From: Streptomyces longisporoflavus
Lineage (GTDB): Bacteria > Actinomycetota > Actinomycetes > Streptomycetales > Streptomycetaceae
Reading direction: 5' to 3'
DNA: 64,000 nucleotides
Assembly (NCBI RefSeq): GCF_014649775.1
Contig: NZ_BMTR01000011.1
Span: forward strand, 124,001 to 188,000
The translations under genes were made by a program, and so were the position numbers. Every line of letters begins with the position of its first letter. The stretch's first letter is position 1. This document shows, one piece after another, positions 52,033 to 63,021 of this stretch. The notes under the pieces were generated by a model. That model did not search any database. It was given only the letters and a program-made list of their open reading frames with translations, and was not told the DNA's origin.

Positions 52033-55014
52033 ATGAGACGCAGAGTGAGATCCAAGAGATCCAGAGCTGGTTTCAGATCGGTCGTGGCCGCGGGCGCGTT
52101 ATTCGTCGGCGGACTCGTCGCCGTGCCGCACGCGCAGGCCGACAGCGGGGAGAAGGCCCCGGCCGCCGATGATCCGGCGGCCGTGAAGGTCTACGAGGCC
52201 GAGGTCACCAAGAAGCAGATCCCGATCCTCGTCGAAGCGGGCCAGGACGCCCACGAATTCGCGGGGCAGACCCCCGAGCGCGGCACCGCCCGCGTCGAGG
52301 TCTACCTGACGAAGGCGCAGGCCAAGGGCGTCGAGCGGGAGGGCGTCAAACTCACCGAGCAGAAGGTCTCGGCCAGTACGCAGCAGAAGCTCAAGGCCGC
52401 GGGGGACGGCGTCTTCAGGCCGTACAGCGGCAAGGGCGGCCTCAAGGAAGAGATCGTCAAGACCGGTCAGGCCCACCCGGGACTCACCAAGGTCGTCTCC
52501 ATCGGCAAGACGATCAAGGGCCAGGACATCCTCGCCCTGAAGCTCTCCAAGAACGCGAGCAAGTCCAAGGACGGCTCCAAGCCGTCCACGCTCTACATGT
52601 CCAACCAGCACGCGCGCGAGTGGATCACCCCCGAGATGACCCGCCGCCTGATGCACCACTACCTCGACGGCTACGGCAAGGACCAGCGCATCACCAAGCT
52701 CGTGAACTCCACCGAGCTGTGGTTCGTGCTCTCCGCCAACCCCGACGGCTACGACTTCACGCACGCCGCCGACGGCGAGCGCCAGTGGCGCAAGAACCTC
52801 CGTGACATCAATGGCGACGGCAAGATCGCGGCGGGCGACGGCGTCGACCTCAACCGCAACTTCGCCTACAAGTGGGGCTACGACAACGAGGGCTCGTCCC
52901 CCGAGCCGTCCTCGGAGACCTACCGCGGCACCGACCCCATGTCCGAGCCCGAGACCAAGGCGCTCGACCGCTTCCAGAAGCGCATCGGCTTCGAGTACGG
53001 GATCAACTACCACTCGGCGGCCGAACTGCTCCTCTACGGAATCGGCTGGCAGGTCGCCACGCCGAGCCCGGACGACATCCTCTACAGGGCGCTCAACGGC
53101 ACCCCGGAGAAGCCCGCCGTCCCCGGCTACCACCCGCAGGTCTCCTCCGAGCTCTACACCACCAACGGCGAGGCGGACGGCCACGCGGGCAACATCAACG
53201 GCATCTCGATGTTCACGCCGGAGATGTCCACCTGCCAGACCGTCTCCGACATCGACCCGAACGATGCCTGGAAGCCCGAGGACTGCGCCTCGATCTTCAC
53301 CTTCCCGGACGACGAGAAGCTGATCCAGCAGGAGTTCGCGAAGAACGTCCCGTTCGCGCTCGCCGTCGCCGAGACCGCTCTCCACCCCGACCAGCCGGTC
53401 TCCGTCACCGGCATCGAGGCTCCCGACTTCACCCCGGACACCTTCACACAGTCGTACGCACGCGGCGGTGACCAGGAAGTCGCCGTCACCGCACGCAAGT
53501 CGGTGCGCGACAAGGAGCTCAACTACCGCGTCAACGGCGGCCGTACGCACGACGAGGACGTCAAGGCATGGAAGGGCGGCGAGACGTACGGCGGCGAGGA
53601 CAACCTCCACTTCGACCAGTACCGCGCCGAGGTCGAGGACGCGCGCGTCGGCGACAAGGTCGAGGTCTGGTTCACCGGCCGCAACAAGAAGGGGCGTACG
53701 GAGAGCCCGCACTTCACCTACACCGTCACCGAGCGGGCCAAGGCGAACACGCTCGTCGTCGCCGAAGAGGGCGCACCGGCGACACAGGCCCAGAAGTACG
53801 TGGACGCCCTCAAGGCCAACGGGCGCCCGGCCGTCGTCTGGGACGTCGCCAAGCAGGGCGCCCCGCACCCGCTCGGCGTCCTGTCGCACTTCTCCGCGGT
53901 CGTGCACTACACCGGCGACCCGGTGCCCGGCGCGCCCACCCAGCTCGCCCTGCGCGCCTACCTCAACGAGGGCGGCAAGCTGATCGAGTCCGGCGAGCGC
54001 ACCGGCTCCAACGTGGACCTCGGTGACGCGCTCACCGACGACTTCGCGCAGTACTACCTCGGTGCGTACGAACGCCTGTCCGCACCCGGCGCCACCAGCT
54101 TCGAGGGCAGCGGCGCCCTCGGCGGCGTCAAGACACCGCTGGCCGCGGCCGACACCAACCCGCTGGACAAGGCGGGCCGTTACACCGTCACGTCCGACAC
54201 CCTGCCCCCGGACGAGTTCCCGCAGTTCAAGAGCGCGGCCGCAGGCAGCTACCCCGGCATCACCAACCCGTACGCACCCTTCGAGGGCCAGGGCATGGCA
54301 TCGGCGACCCACGCCGACCAGGACTGGAAGCGCCTGACCCGCACCATCGACCTGACCGGCGTCACGGCCGCGGACCAGCCGCAGTTGCGGTTCGCGCTCA
54401 ACTGGAACCTGGAGACCGGTTACGACCACGGCGTCCTGGAGGCGCACACCACAGGCGCCGACGACTGGACCACGCTCCCGGACACGAACGGCAACTCGTC
54501 CGCGGCCGTGCCCGCCGAGTGCGGGGCCGGGTTCTTCATCAACGGGCACCCGTTCCTGCGCCACTACCTGACGCAGTCCGCGACCGGCTGCACGGCGTCG
54601 GGCACCAGCGGCGCCTGGAACAGCTTCACCGGGTCATCCGGCGGCTGGAAGCCCGTCTCCTTCGACCTGAGCGCCTACGCGGGCAAGACGGTCGAGGTGT
54701 CCCTCAGCGCCATCACCGACCCCTCCAGCGGGGGCCGCGGACTGTTTGCCGACAACGCTCAGCTCGTGATAGGGGGCAACGCCACGCAGACCGAGGGATT
54801 CGAGGCCTCGCTGGGCACCTGGAACGTCGCTCCGGCACCCCCCGGAAGCCCCAACATCACGGGTGACTGGGCCCGTACGGGGGAGCTCTACAAGCCCTAC
54901 GCGGCCGTCACAGCGCGTGACAGCGTGCTGCTCGGCTTCGGGTTCGAGCATGTACCCGGAAACGCCGAACGGGCCGCTCTTATGGGCGCATCCCTTGCAC
55001 ATCTGCGCCGCTGA
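52033..55014 (+). CDS. Secreted M14 zinc carboxypeptidase with large C-terminal extension
   Basis: 993 aa. Signal peptide (RSVVAAGALFVGGLVAVPHAQA), propeptide-like region to about residue 120, then an M14 carboxypeptidase domain: His193 and Glu196 in NQHAREW and His327 in INYHSA should bind zinc, DLNRNF supplies the substrate Arg/Asn pair, and Glu397 in FTPEM is a candidate base. Residues about 470-990 hold beta-rich modules related to those of immune-inhibitor-A proteases (FEGQGMASAT, WKPVSFDLSAYAGKTVEV in outline). A TTA leucine codon is present at codon 23 (52099-52101), so translation may need the bldA tRNA. Single-gene unit. Confidence 0.93.
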   Translation: MRRRVRSKRSRAGFRSVVAAGALFVGGLVAVPHAQADSGEKAPAADDPAAVKVYEAEVTKKQIPILVEAGQDAHEFAGQTPERGTARVEVYLTKAQAKGVEREGVKLTEQKVSASTQQKLKAAGDGVFRPYSGKGGLKEEIVKTGQAHPGLTKVVSIGKTIKGQDILALKLSKNASKSKDGSKPSTLYMSNQHAREWITPEMTRRLMHHYLDGYGKDQRITKLVNSTELWFVLSANPDGYDFTHAADGERQWRKNLRDINGDGKIAAGDGVDLNRNFAYKWGYDNEGSSPEPSSETYRGTDPMSEPETKALDRFQKRIGFEYGINYHSAAELLLYGIGWQVATPSPDDILYRALNGTPEKPAVPGYHPQVSSELYTTNGEADGHAGNINGISMFTPEMSTCQTVSDIDPNDAWKPEDCASIFTFPDDEKLIQQEFAKNVPFALAVAETALHPDQPVSVTGIEAPDFTPDTFTQSYARGGDQEVAVTARKSVRDKELNYRVNGGRTHDEDVKAWKGGETYGGEDNLHFDQYRAEVEDARVGDKVEVWFTGRNKKGRTESPHFTYTVTERAKANTLVVAEEGAPATQAQKYVDALKANGRPAVVWDVAKQGAPHPLGVLSHFSAVVHYTGDPVPGAPTQLALRAYLNEGGKLIESGERTGSNVDLGDALTDDFAQYYLGAYERLSAPGATSFEGSGALGGVKTPLAAADTNPLDKAGRYTVTSDTLPPDEFPQFKSAAAGSYPGITNPYAPFEGQGMASATHADQDWKRLTRTIDLTGVTAADQPQLRFALNWNLETGYDHGVLEAHTTGADDWTTLPDTNGNSSAAVPAECGAGFFINGHPFLRHYLTQSATGCTASGTSGAWNSFTGSSGGWKPVSFDLSAYAGKTVEVSLSAITDPSSGGRGLFADNAQLVIGGNATQTEGFEASLGTWNVAPAPPGSPNITGDWARTGELYKPYAAVTARDSVLLGFGFEHVPGNAERAALMGASLAHLRR

Positions 55015-55125
55015 CGCTGCGTAATCAGGACGTGGTTTCCGGTGGCTCGTGCTCCCTACTCGGGGGTACGGGCCACCGTGCCGTCCGGACCCCCTGTCGA
55101 TGTCACCCAAAGGCCATCAGAGAGG

Positions 55126-55131
55126 TAGGGT
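55126..55131 (+). promoter_or_regulatory. Candidate -10 of gap
   Basis: TAGGGT, with GTCACC 18 bases upstream as a possible -35 (55102-55107). Leader to the GTG about 65 bases. Confidence 0.4.
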
Positions 55132-55203
55132 CGGAGGCGGTCGGGGACATCCCATACAACTCGCCGGCGTCTGAAACCGGCGTACCAACGAGGAGATCGG
55201 TTC

Positions 55204-56214
<1,011 letters not shown>

Positions 56215-56249
56215 TCAGCAGAGCAGGCACCTCGATGTGAGCACAGGGT

Positions 56250-56277
56250 CCGGACCGCGCAATACTGCGTGGTCCGG
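56250..56277 (+). terminator. Hairpin between gap and pgk
   Basis: CCGGACC / GGTCCGG arms (56250-56256, 56271-56277), extended by GCGC/GCGT. Partial termination could set gap above pgk. Confidence 0.65.
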
Positions 56278-56410
56278 GCCTTGTTGCGCTTCCCTTTGCG
56301 GCTAAACCGCCGCCGCTCTCGCGGACCTGGTTGCTCGCCGTCGGGGTCGCTCAATTGATGGTTGCGGTGTTCGCCGGGAAGAACACCAGCCCAAATAGGA
56401 GTCCGAACTC

Positions 56411-57622
56411 ATGAAGACGATCGACGAACTTCTCGCCGAAGGGGTCGAAGGCAAGCGGGTCTTCGTCCGCGCCGACCTCAATGTGCCGCTCGCCGACGGC
56501 ACCATCACCGACGACGGCCGCATCCGCGCCGTCCTGCCGACCGTCACCAAGCTCGCCGAAGCGGGCGCCAAGGTGATCGTCGCCTCGCACCTCGGCCGCC
56601 CCAAGGGCGCCCCGGACCCGCAGTTCTCGCTGCTCCCCGCCGCCGAGCGCCTCGGTGAACTCCTCGGCAAGCCCGTGGCCTTCGCGCAGGACACCGTCGG
56701 CCCCGCCGCGCACGACGCGGTCGACGGCCTGGAGTCCGGCCAGGTCGCCGTCATCGAGAACCTCCGCTTCAACGCGGGCGAGACGTCCAAGGACGACACC
56801 GAGCGCGGCGAGTTCGCCGACAAGCTCGCCGCCCTCGCGGACGTCTACGTGGGCGACGGTTTCGGTGCGGTGCACCGCAAGCACGCCTCCGTGTTCGACC
56901 TCCCGGCGCGCCTGCCGCACTACGCCGGCTACCTCATCGCCACCGAGGTCGGCGTCCTGAAGAAGCTCACCGACGACGTCAAGCGTCCGTACGTCGTCGC
57001 GCTCGGCGGCGCCAAGGTCTCCGACAAGCTGGACGTCATCGACCAGCTGCTCGGCAAGGCCGACCGTCTCCTGATCGGCGGCGGCATGGCGTACACCTTC
57101 CTCAAGGCCCGGGGGCACGAGGTCGGCATCTCCCTCCTCCAGGAGGACCAGGTCCCGGTCGTCAAGAAGTACATGAAGCGCGCGGAGGAGAGCGGCGTCG
57201 AGCTGGTCCTCCCGGTCGACGTGCTGGTCTCCACCGAGTTCCCGGACCTGAAGACCAAGGCCCCGGCCAACCCCACCACGGTCGCCGCGGACGCCATCCC
57301 GGCCGACCAGGAGGGTCTCGACATCGGTCCCGAGACCCGTAAGCTCTACGCCTCGAAGCTCGCCGACGCGGGCACCGTCTTCTGGAACGGTCCGATGGGC
57401 GTCTTCGAGCACCCCGACTACGCCGAGGGCACCAAGGCAATCGCCCGGGCTCTCCTCGACTCCCCGGCCTTCACGGTCGTCGGCGGTGGCGACTCCGCCG
57501 CCGCCGTCCGCACGCTGGGCTTCGACGAGAACGCATTCGGCCACATTTCCACCGGCGGCGGCGCCTCCCTCGAATACCTCGAGGGCAAGACGCTCCCCGG
57601 CCTCGCCGCACTGGAGAACTGA
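56411..57622 (+). CDS. pgk: Phosphoglycerate kinase
   Basis: 403 aa. FVRADLNVPLADG with the substrate Arg and Asp residues, VASHLGRPKGAPDPQFSL in outline, GDGFGAVHRKHAS, ALGGAKVSDKLDVI, and nucleotide-site FWNGPMGVFE then GGGDSAAAV. It makes ATP from 1,3-bisphosphoglycerate. AGGAG precedes the ATG. The tpiA ATG follows its stop by six bases, so pgk and tpiA are one unit. Confidence 0.98.
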   Translation: MKTIDELLAEGVEGKRVFVRADLNVPLADGTITDDGRIRAVLPTVTKLAEAGAKVIVASHLGRPKGAPDPQFSLLPAAERLGELLGKPVAFAQDTVGPAAHDAVDGLESGQVAVIENLRFNAGETSKDDTERGEFADKLAALADVYVGDGFGAVHRKHASVFDLPARLPHYAGYLIATEVGVLKKLTDDVKRPYVVALGGAKVSDKLDVIDQLLGKADRLLIGGGMAYTFLKARGHEVGISLLQEDQVPVVKKYMKRAEESGVELVLPVDVLVSTEFPDLKTKAPANPTTVAADAIPADQEGLDIGPETRKLYASKLADAGTVFWNGPMGVFEHPDYAEGTKAIARALLDSPAFTVVGGGDSAAAVRTLGFDENAFGHISTGGGASLEYLEGKTLPGLAALEN

Positions 57623-57628
57623 CACCTG

Positions 57629-58405
<777 letters not shown>

Positions 58406-58438
58406 GTATGCGGTAGCGCCGATACGTCGTACCCTTGC

Positions 58439-58478
58439 GGGGGCCGGGCGGCTTCGCTTCGCGAGGCATCCGGCCCCC
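58439..58478 (+). terminator. Hairpin after tpiA
   Basis: Nine-base GGGGGCCGG / CCGGCCCCC arms (58439-58447, 58470-58478) with an inner CTTCGC-type stem; no T-run. Confidence 0.75.
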
Positions 58479-58524
58479 GTCGTCGATACAGAGTCGATTC
58501 AGATCCGAGGAAGTTGGTCCAGCC

Positions 58525-58761
58525 GTGGTTATGGGGTTCTCGATCGCCCTGATCGTCTTCAGCCTGCTGATGATGCTTCTTGTCCTGATGCACAAGGGCA
58601 AGGGCGGCGGTCTCTCCGACATGTTCGGTGGCGGCATGCAGTCCTCCGTCGGCGGCTCTTCCGTCGCGGAGCGCAACCTCGACCGCATCACTGTCGTGGT
58701 CGGTCTTCTCTGGTTCGCGTGCATTGTCGTGCTCGGCCTGTTGATGAAGGTGAACAACTGA
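58525..58761 (+). CDS. secG: Preprotein translocase subunit SecG
   Basis: 78 aa from GTG 58525 (ATG 58531 possible). Two membrane helices (FSIALIVFSLLMMLLVLMH and ITVVVGLLWFACIVVLGLL) joined by the conserved KGKGGGLSDMFGGG loop and SSVAERNLDR. SecG assists SecYE in export. Position after tpiA is conserved in Actinobacteria. Confidence 0.97.
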   Translation: MVMGFSIALIVFSLLMMLLVLMHKGKGGGLSDMFGGGMQSSVGGSSVAERNLDRITVVVGLLWFACIVVLGLLMKVNN

Positions 58762-58804
58762 CCGCGAAAGCGGCTTGATTGCCACCTTGCGAAAGCTTCG
58801 CTTA

Positions 58805-58853
58805 AAGCCCCATGTACGGTGCGCGCCGCACGGCGCGGATTATCATGGGGCTT
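58805..58853 (+). repeat. Nested inverted repeats between secG and the RbpA-family gene
   Basis: AAGCCCCATG (58805-58814) and CATGGGGCTT (58844-58853) enclose a second CGCGCC / GGCGCG hairpin. Could be a terminator for secG or a leader structure. Confidence 0.7.
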
Positions 58854-58884
58854 GCGTCTCTGGGTGGGGGTGTAACTCCAAACA

Positions 58885-58913
58885 CTGGACGCGCGTTGGG
58901 CCTTACGTAGACT
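58885..58913 (+). promoter_or_regulatory. Candidate promoter of the RbpA-family gene
   Basis: CTGGAC (58885-58890), 17-base spacer, TAGACT (58908-58913). Leader of about 35 bases to the GTG. Confidence 0.55.
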
Positions 58914-58954
58914 GAGGCGCCCGCAGCAGCACCATCACGCAGGGAGTTACGACC

Positions 58955-59290
58955 GTGGCAAGTGGCAACGCGATCCGAGGAAGTCGGGTCGGGGCGGGGC
59001 CGATGGGCGAGGCCGAGCGCGGTGAGTCCGCGCCGCGTCTGCGCATCTCCTTCTGGTGCTCCAACGGGCACGAGACGGTTCCCAGCTTCGCCAGCGACGC
59101 GCAGGTGCCCGACACTTGGGACTGCACCCGCTGCGGCTTCCCCGCCGGTCAGGACCGGGACAATCCGCCGGACCCGCCCCGCACCGAGCCGTACAAGACG
59201 CATCTGGCGTATGTACGCGAGCGGCGCACCGACGCGGACGGCGAGGCAATTCTCGCGGAGGCGCTGGCGAAACTGCGGGGCGAGATCTAG
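58955..59290 (+). CDS. RbpA-family RNA polymerase-binding protein (paralogue type)
   Basis: 111 aa from GTG 58955 with AGGGAG upstream. RbpA layout: basic N-terminal arm (AIRGSRVGAGPMG), a zinc-ribbon-like core with CSNGHE and WDCTRCGFPA, and a C-terminal sigma-interaction helix region (RTEPYKTHLAYVRERRTDADGEAIL in outline). RbpA binds the RNA polymerase beta subunit and group 1/2 sigma factors. Compared with classic RbpA the arm and the helix differ (HLAYVRERRT instead of HWDMLMERRT), and its place between secG and pgi suggests the second, less-studied paralogue (RbpB-like). Confidence 0.88.
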   Translation: MASGNAIRGSRVGAGPMGEAERGESAPRLRISFWCSNGHETVPSFASDAQVPDTWDCTRCGFPAGQDRDNPPDPPRTEPYKTHLAYVRERRTDADGEAILAEALAKLRGEI

Positions 59291-59301
59291 AGCGTGAGAA
59301 G

Positions 59302-59327
59302 GGCCGGACATCCGTGGATGTCCGGCC
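59302..59327 (+). terminator. Terminator after the RbpA-family gene
   Basis: Perfect 12-base arms (59302-59313, 59316-59327) around GT, followed by GCTGTGTTTTC. Confidence 0.8.
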
Positions 59328-59497
59328 GCTGTGTTTTCTGCCCCGCGGATACCGCGACACGGTTTTCGCGTCGCGTTTACCGGCACGTGTGCGGACAGAC
59401 AGCTTCAGAGATCTCATATCGGGCCCTGATCAATTAGGTTGGAACGTGCAGCGGGGCAAGGTACGTACACGGGTACGAGAGAAGGCTGAAGTCCGAG

Positions 59498-61150
59498 ATG
59501 AACGCAGAAAGCCGTGCCAGGCTCAACCAGACGCCCGAGTGGGCGGCGATCGGCAAGCACCGGGAGCAGCTGGGGGAGGTGCGGCTGCGGGATCTTTTCG
59601 CGAAGGACCCGGCGCGCGGCACGCAGTACACGCTCCAGGTCGGTGACCTGCACGTCGACTACTCCAAGCACCTCGTCACGGACGAGACGCTGAGGCTCCT
59701 GCGCGAGCTCGCCGCGGCCACCGACGTCTTCGGTCTGCGGGACGCCATGTTCCGCGGCGAGAAGATCAACACCACCGAGGACCGCGCCGTCCTGCACACC
59801 GCGCTGCGCGCCCCGCGGGACGCGGTGATCGAGGTCGACGGCGAGAACGTGGTGCCGGCCGTGCACGCCGTGCTCGACAAGATGGCCGCCTTCTCCGACA
59901 AGGTCCGCTCCGGCGAGTGGACCGGACACACCGGCAAGCGCATCAAGAACATCGTGAACGTCGGCATCGGCGGTTCCGACCTCGGCCCCGCCATGGCGTA
60001 CGAGGCGCTCCGGTCCTTCACCGACCGCGATCTGACCGTCCGCTTCGTGTCGAACGTCGACGGCGCCGACCTGCACGAGGCCGTACGGGACCTGGACGCC
60101 GCCGAGACGCTGTTCATCATCGCCTCGAAGACGTTCACCACGATCGAGACGATCACGAACGCGACCTCCGCGCGCGACTGGCTCCTGACCGAGCTGCGCG
60201 CCGACCAGAGCGCGGTCGCCAAGCACTTCGTGGCCCTGTCGACGAACGCCGGGAAGGTCTCCGACTTCGGCATCGACACGGCCAACATGTTCGAGTTCTG
60301 GGACTGGGTCGGAGGCCGCTACTCCTTCGACTCGGCGATCGGCCTCTCGCTGATGATCGCCATCGGCCCGGACGCCTTCCGCGAGATGCTCGACGGTTTC
60401 CACCTCGTCGACGAGCACTTCCGCACCGAGCCCGCCGAGTCGAACGTGCCGCTGCTGCTCGGCCTCCTCGGCATCTGGTACGGCAACTTCCACGACGCCC
60501 AGTCGCACGCCGTGCTGCCGTACTCGCACTATCTCTCCAAGTTCACCGCCTACCTCCAGCAGCTGGACATGGAGTCCAACGGCAAGTCCGTCGACCGTGA
60601 CGGCGAGCCCGTGGACTGGCAGACGGGACCGGTGGTCTGGGGCACGCCGGGCACCAACGGGCAGCACGCGTACTACCAACTCATCCACCAGGGCACGAAG
60701 TTGATCCCGGCCGACTTCATCGGCTTCGCCGAGCCGGTGGCCGATCTGCGGCCCGGCCTGGTCGCCCAGCACGATCTCCTGATGGCCAACTTCTTCGCGC
60801 AGACGCAGGCGCTGGCCTTCGGCAAGACGCCCGACGAGGTGCGGGCCGAGGGTGTGCCGGACGAACTCGTCCCGCACAAGACGTTCAAGGGCAACCACCC
60901 GACCACGACGCTCCTCGCCAAGAAGCTGACGCCGTCGGTTCTCGGTCAACTCATCGCGCTCTACGAACACAAGGTGTTCGTGCAGGGCGCCGTGTGGAAC
61001 ATCGACTCCTTCGACCAGTGGGGCGTCGAGCTCGGCAAGGTCCTCGCCAAGCGCATCGAGCCGGCCCTGACCGAGGGCGCCGACGTGCCGGACCTCGACG
61101 GGTCGACGACGGCCCTGGTCGCCAAGTACCGCACCATGCGCGGCCGTTGA
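59498..61150 (+). CDS. pgi: Glucose-6-phosphate isomerase
   Basis: 550 aa. NVGIGGSDLGPAMAYEAL, FVSNVDGADLHEA, SKTFTTIETI with phosphate-binding Ser/Thr, the GGRYSFDSAIGLSLMIAIG block with catalytic Arg/Glu region, and QGTKLIPADFIGF with catalytic His region nearby, then LGVELGK-like GVELGKVLAKRIEP. Interconverts glucose 6-phosphate and fructose 6-phosphate. Convergent with pgl. Confidence 0.97.
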   Translation: MNAESRARLNQTPEWAAIGKHREQLGEVRLRDLFAKDPARGTQYTLQVGDLHVDYSKHLVTDETLRLLRELAAATDVFGLRDAMFRGEKINTTEDRAVLHTALRAPRDAVIEVDGENVVPAVHAVLDKMAAFSDKVRSGEWTGHTGKRIKNIVNVGIGGSDLGPAMAYEALRSFTDRDLTVRFVSNVDGADLHEAVRDLDAAETLFIIASKTFTTIETITNATSARDWLLTELRADQSAVAKHFVALSTNAGKVSDFGIDTANMFEFWDWVGGRYSFDSAIGLSLMIAIGPDAFREMLDGFHLVDEHFRTEPAESNVPLLLGLLGIWYGNFHDAQSHAVLPYSHYLSKFTAYLQQLDMESNGKSVDRDGEPVDWQTGPVVWGTPGTNGQHAYYQLIHQGTKLIPADFIGFAEPVADLRPGLVAQHDLLMANFFAQTQALAFGKTPDEVRAEGVPDELVPHKTFKGNHPTTTLLAKKLTPSVLGQLIALYEHKVFVQGAVWNIDSFDQWGVELGKVLAKRIEPALTEGADVPDLDGSTTALVAKYRTMRGR

Positions 61151-61163
61151 GTCGCTGAAACGC

Positions 61164-61203
61164 AAGCAGGCCCGGTCCGCCGAGAGGCGGACCGGGCCTG
61201 CTT
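61164..61203 (+). terminator. Bidirectional terminator, pgi / pgl
   Basis: Perfect 18-base arms (61164-61181, 61186-61203) around GAGA, between the two convergent stops. Confidence 0.92.
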
Positions 61204-61219
61204 GCTGTTGCGGGGCCGC

Positions 61220-61999
61220 TCAGGGAGAAGCCGGCGGGTACAGATCGCGCGGCAGCTGCGAGGCCGCGGCGGCATCGAGCAGCCACAGCGTCCGCGCCCT
61301 GCCGTACGCGCCCGCGGCGGGCGCCTGTACCTCACCCGCGCCGGACAGGGCGATCGCCGCGGCGTTCGCCTTGTCCTCGCCGGCCGCGAGCAGCCACACC
61401 TCACGCGCCGACCGGATCGCCGGGAGCGTGAGCGTGATGCGTACGGGCGGCGGCTTGGGCGCGCCGTGCACGCCGACCACCGTCCGCTCGCTCTCGCGGA
61501 CCGCGGGCAGCTCAGGGAAGAGCGAGGCGACATGGGTGTCCGGGCCGACGCCGAGCATCAGCACGTCGAACGTCGGCACCCGGCCGTGGTCCTCGGGCCC
61601 GGCGGCCGCGGTGAGCTCGGCGGCGTACATCTCGGCCGCCGCGTCCACCTCGTAGGCGCCGTCCGAAGCGGGCATCGGATGCACCCGGGCCGGGTTGAGA
61701 GGCACCGAGTCGAGCAGCGCCTCCTTGGCCTGGGTGTAGTTGCGCTCCGGGTCGCCGTCCGGCAGGAAGCGCTCGTCGCCCCACCACAGGTCCAGGCGCG
61801 ACCAGTCGATCGCGTCCTTGGCCGCGGACGAACTCAGCGCCGTGAGCAGGCCGTTGCCGTTGCGGCCGCCGGTGAGGACCACCGACGCGAAGCCGCGGGC
61901 GGCCTGCGCGTCGACGATCTTCGTGATGAGGCGGGCCGCGGCGGCCTGCGCCATCAGCTCCTTGTCGCGGTGCACGACCAGCTGCGGGGCCGCGGTCAC
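61220..61999 (-). CDS. pgl: 6-phosphogluconolactonase
   Basis: 259 aa from GTG 61999. Sugar-phosphate-isomerase-like fold: VVLTGGRNGNGLL, LDLWWGDERFLPDGDPERNYTQAKEALLD in outline, FDVLMLGVGPDTHVASLFPELPA with the catalytic His, and ITLTLPAIRSAREVWLLAAGEDKA. It opens 6-phosphogluconolactone in the oxidative pentose phosphate pathway. The start overlaps the opcA stop (GTGA), so zwf-opcA-pgl is translationally coupled. Confidence 0.97.
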   Translation of the reverse strand: MTAAPQLVVHRDKELMAQAAAARLITKIVDAQAARGFASVVLTGGRNGNGLLTALSSSAAKDAIDWSRLDLWWGDERFLPDGDPERNYTQAKEALLDSVPLNPARVHPMPASDGAYEVDAAAEMYAAELTAAAGPEDHGRVPTFDVLMLGVGPDTHVASLFPELPAVRESERTVVGVHGAPKPPPVRITLTLPAIRSAREVWLLAAGEDKANAAAIALSGAGEVQAPAAGAYGRARTLWLLDAAAASQLPRDLYPPASP

Positions 62000-63021
62000 T
62001 TCGCTGCCGCCTTCTTGGCCGCGGTCTTCTTCGCGGGGGCCTTCTTGGGCTCCTCGGAAGCCGCCTCGTCCGCCGGCGCCTCCTTCTCCCCGACGGGCAT
62101 GCCCAAGCGGTCCACGCCGTACTTCAGCGCGGACGCGTAGGTGTCGTCCGGGTCGAGCCTGCGCAGCTCCTCGGCGATCAGCTCGGCCGTCTCGCGGCGC
62201 TTGAGCGCCACCGCGCGGTCGGGCTGCCCCTGGATGGAGAGCGTGGCCAGCGAGCCGTCGGCCCGGCCGAGCACGATGGGACCGCAGTCGGTGTCCATGC
62301 GTACGCCGGTGAGGCCGGGGCCCGCGGAGAGCGAGCGCTTGACGGGGACGGAGAGCCGGTCCGCGAGCCACATGGCGAGCAGCTCGCAGCTCGGGTTGAA
62401 CTCCTCGCCCTCCACCTCGACCGACGTCACCCGGCAGGCGACCTGGTCCAGAGCGGCCGCGAGCATCGAGCGCCACGGGGTGATCCGGGTCCAGGAGAGG
62501 TCCGTGTCGCCGGGGTGGTAGGCCTCGGCGCGCGCGGTCAGCTCGTGGATCGGCTCCTCGGCGGCGTACGTGTCCGTGACGCGGCGCTGGGCGAGCGCGC
62601 CGAGCGGGTCCTTGGCCGGGTCGAGCGGCGCGTTGACCGACCACCACACGACCACGGGGGCGTCGGGAAGCAGCAGCGGCAGGACGACCGACTGGGCGTG
62701 GTCGATGACCTCGCCGTACAGCCGCAGGACGACCGTCTCGCCGGTGCCCGCCTCGACGCCGACCCGCACCTCGGCGTCAAGACGCGACGTCGTGCGGTCG
62801 CGGGGCGAGCGCGCGGCGCGCTTGATGACGACCAATGTGCGTGAGGGGTGCTCGCGGGACGCCTCGTTGGCGGCCTTCAGGGAGTCGTAGGCGTTCTCCT
62901 CGTCGGTGACGATGACGAGGGTGAGCACCATGCCGACGGCCGGGGTGCCGATCGCCCTGCGGCCCTTGACGAGCGCTTTGTTGATCTTGCTGGACGTGGT
63001 GTCCGTGAGGTCGATCTTCAT
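61996..63021 (-). CDS. opcA: Glucose-6-phosphate dehydrogenase assembly protein OpcA
   Basis: 341 aa. Family features: LTLVIVTDEENAYDSLKAANEASREHPSRTLVV in outline, LRLYGEVIDHAQSVVLPLLLPDAPVVVWW, SWTRITPWRSMLAAALDQ and NPSCELLAMWLADRL. OpcA activates Zwf. The C-terminus has a Lys/Ala/Pro tail (KKAPAKKTAAKKAAAK). The start overlaps the zwf stop (ATGA). Confidence 0.97.
   Translation of the reverse strand: MKIDLTDTTSSKINKALVKGRRAIGTPAVGMVLTLVIVTDEENAYDSLKAANEASREHPSRTLVVIKRAARSPRDRTTSRLDAEVRVGVEAGTGETVVLRLYGEVIDHAQSVVLPLLLPDAPVVVWWSVNAPLDPAKDPLGALAQRRVTDTYAAEEPIHELTARAEAYHPGDTDLSWTRITPWRSMLAAALDQVACRVTSVEVEGEEFNPSCELLAMWLADRLSVPVKRSLSAGPGLTGVRMDTDCGPIVLGRADGSLATLSIQGQPDRAVALKRRETAELIAEELRRLDPDDTYASALKYGVDRLGMPVGEKEAPADEAASEEPKKAPAKKTAAKKAAAK

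Noticed and set aside
52099..54564. 821-codon open frame antisense to the M14 peptidase
   Set aside because: Same mirror effect; Val/Gly/Arg-rich without any domain.
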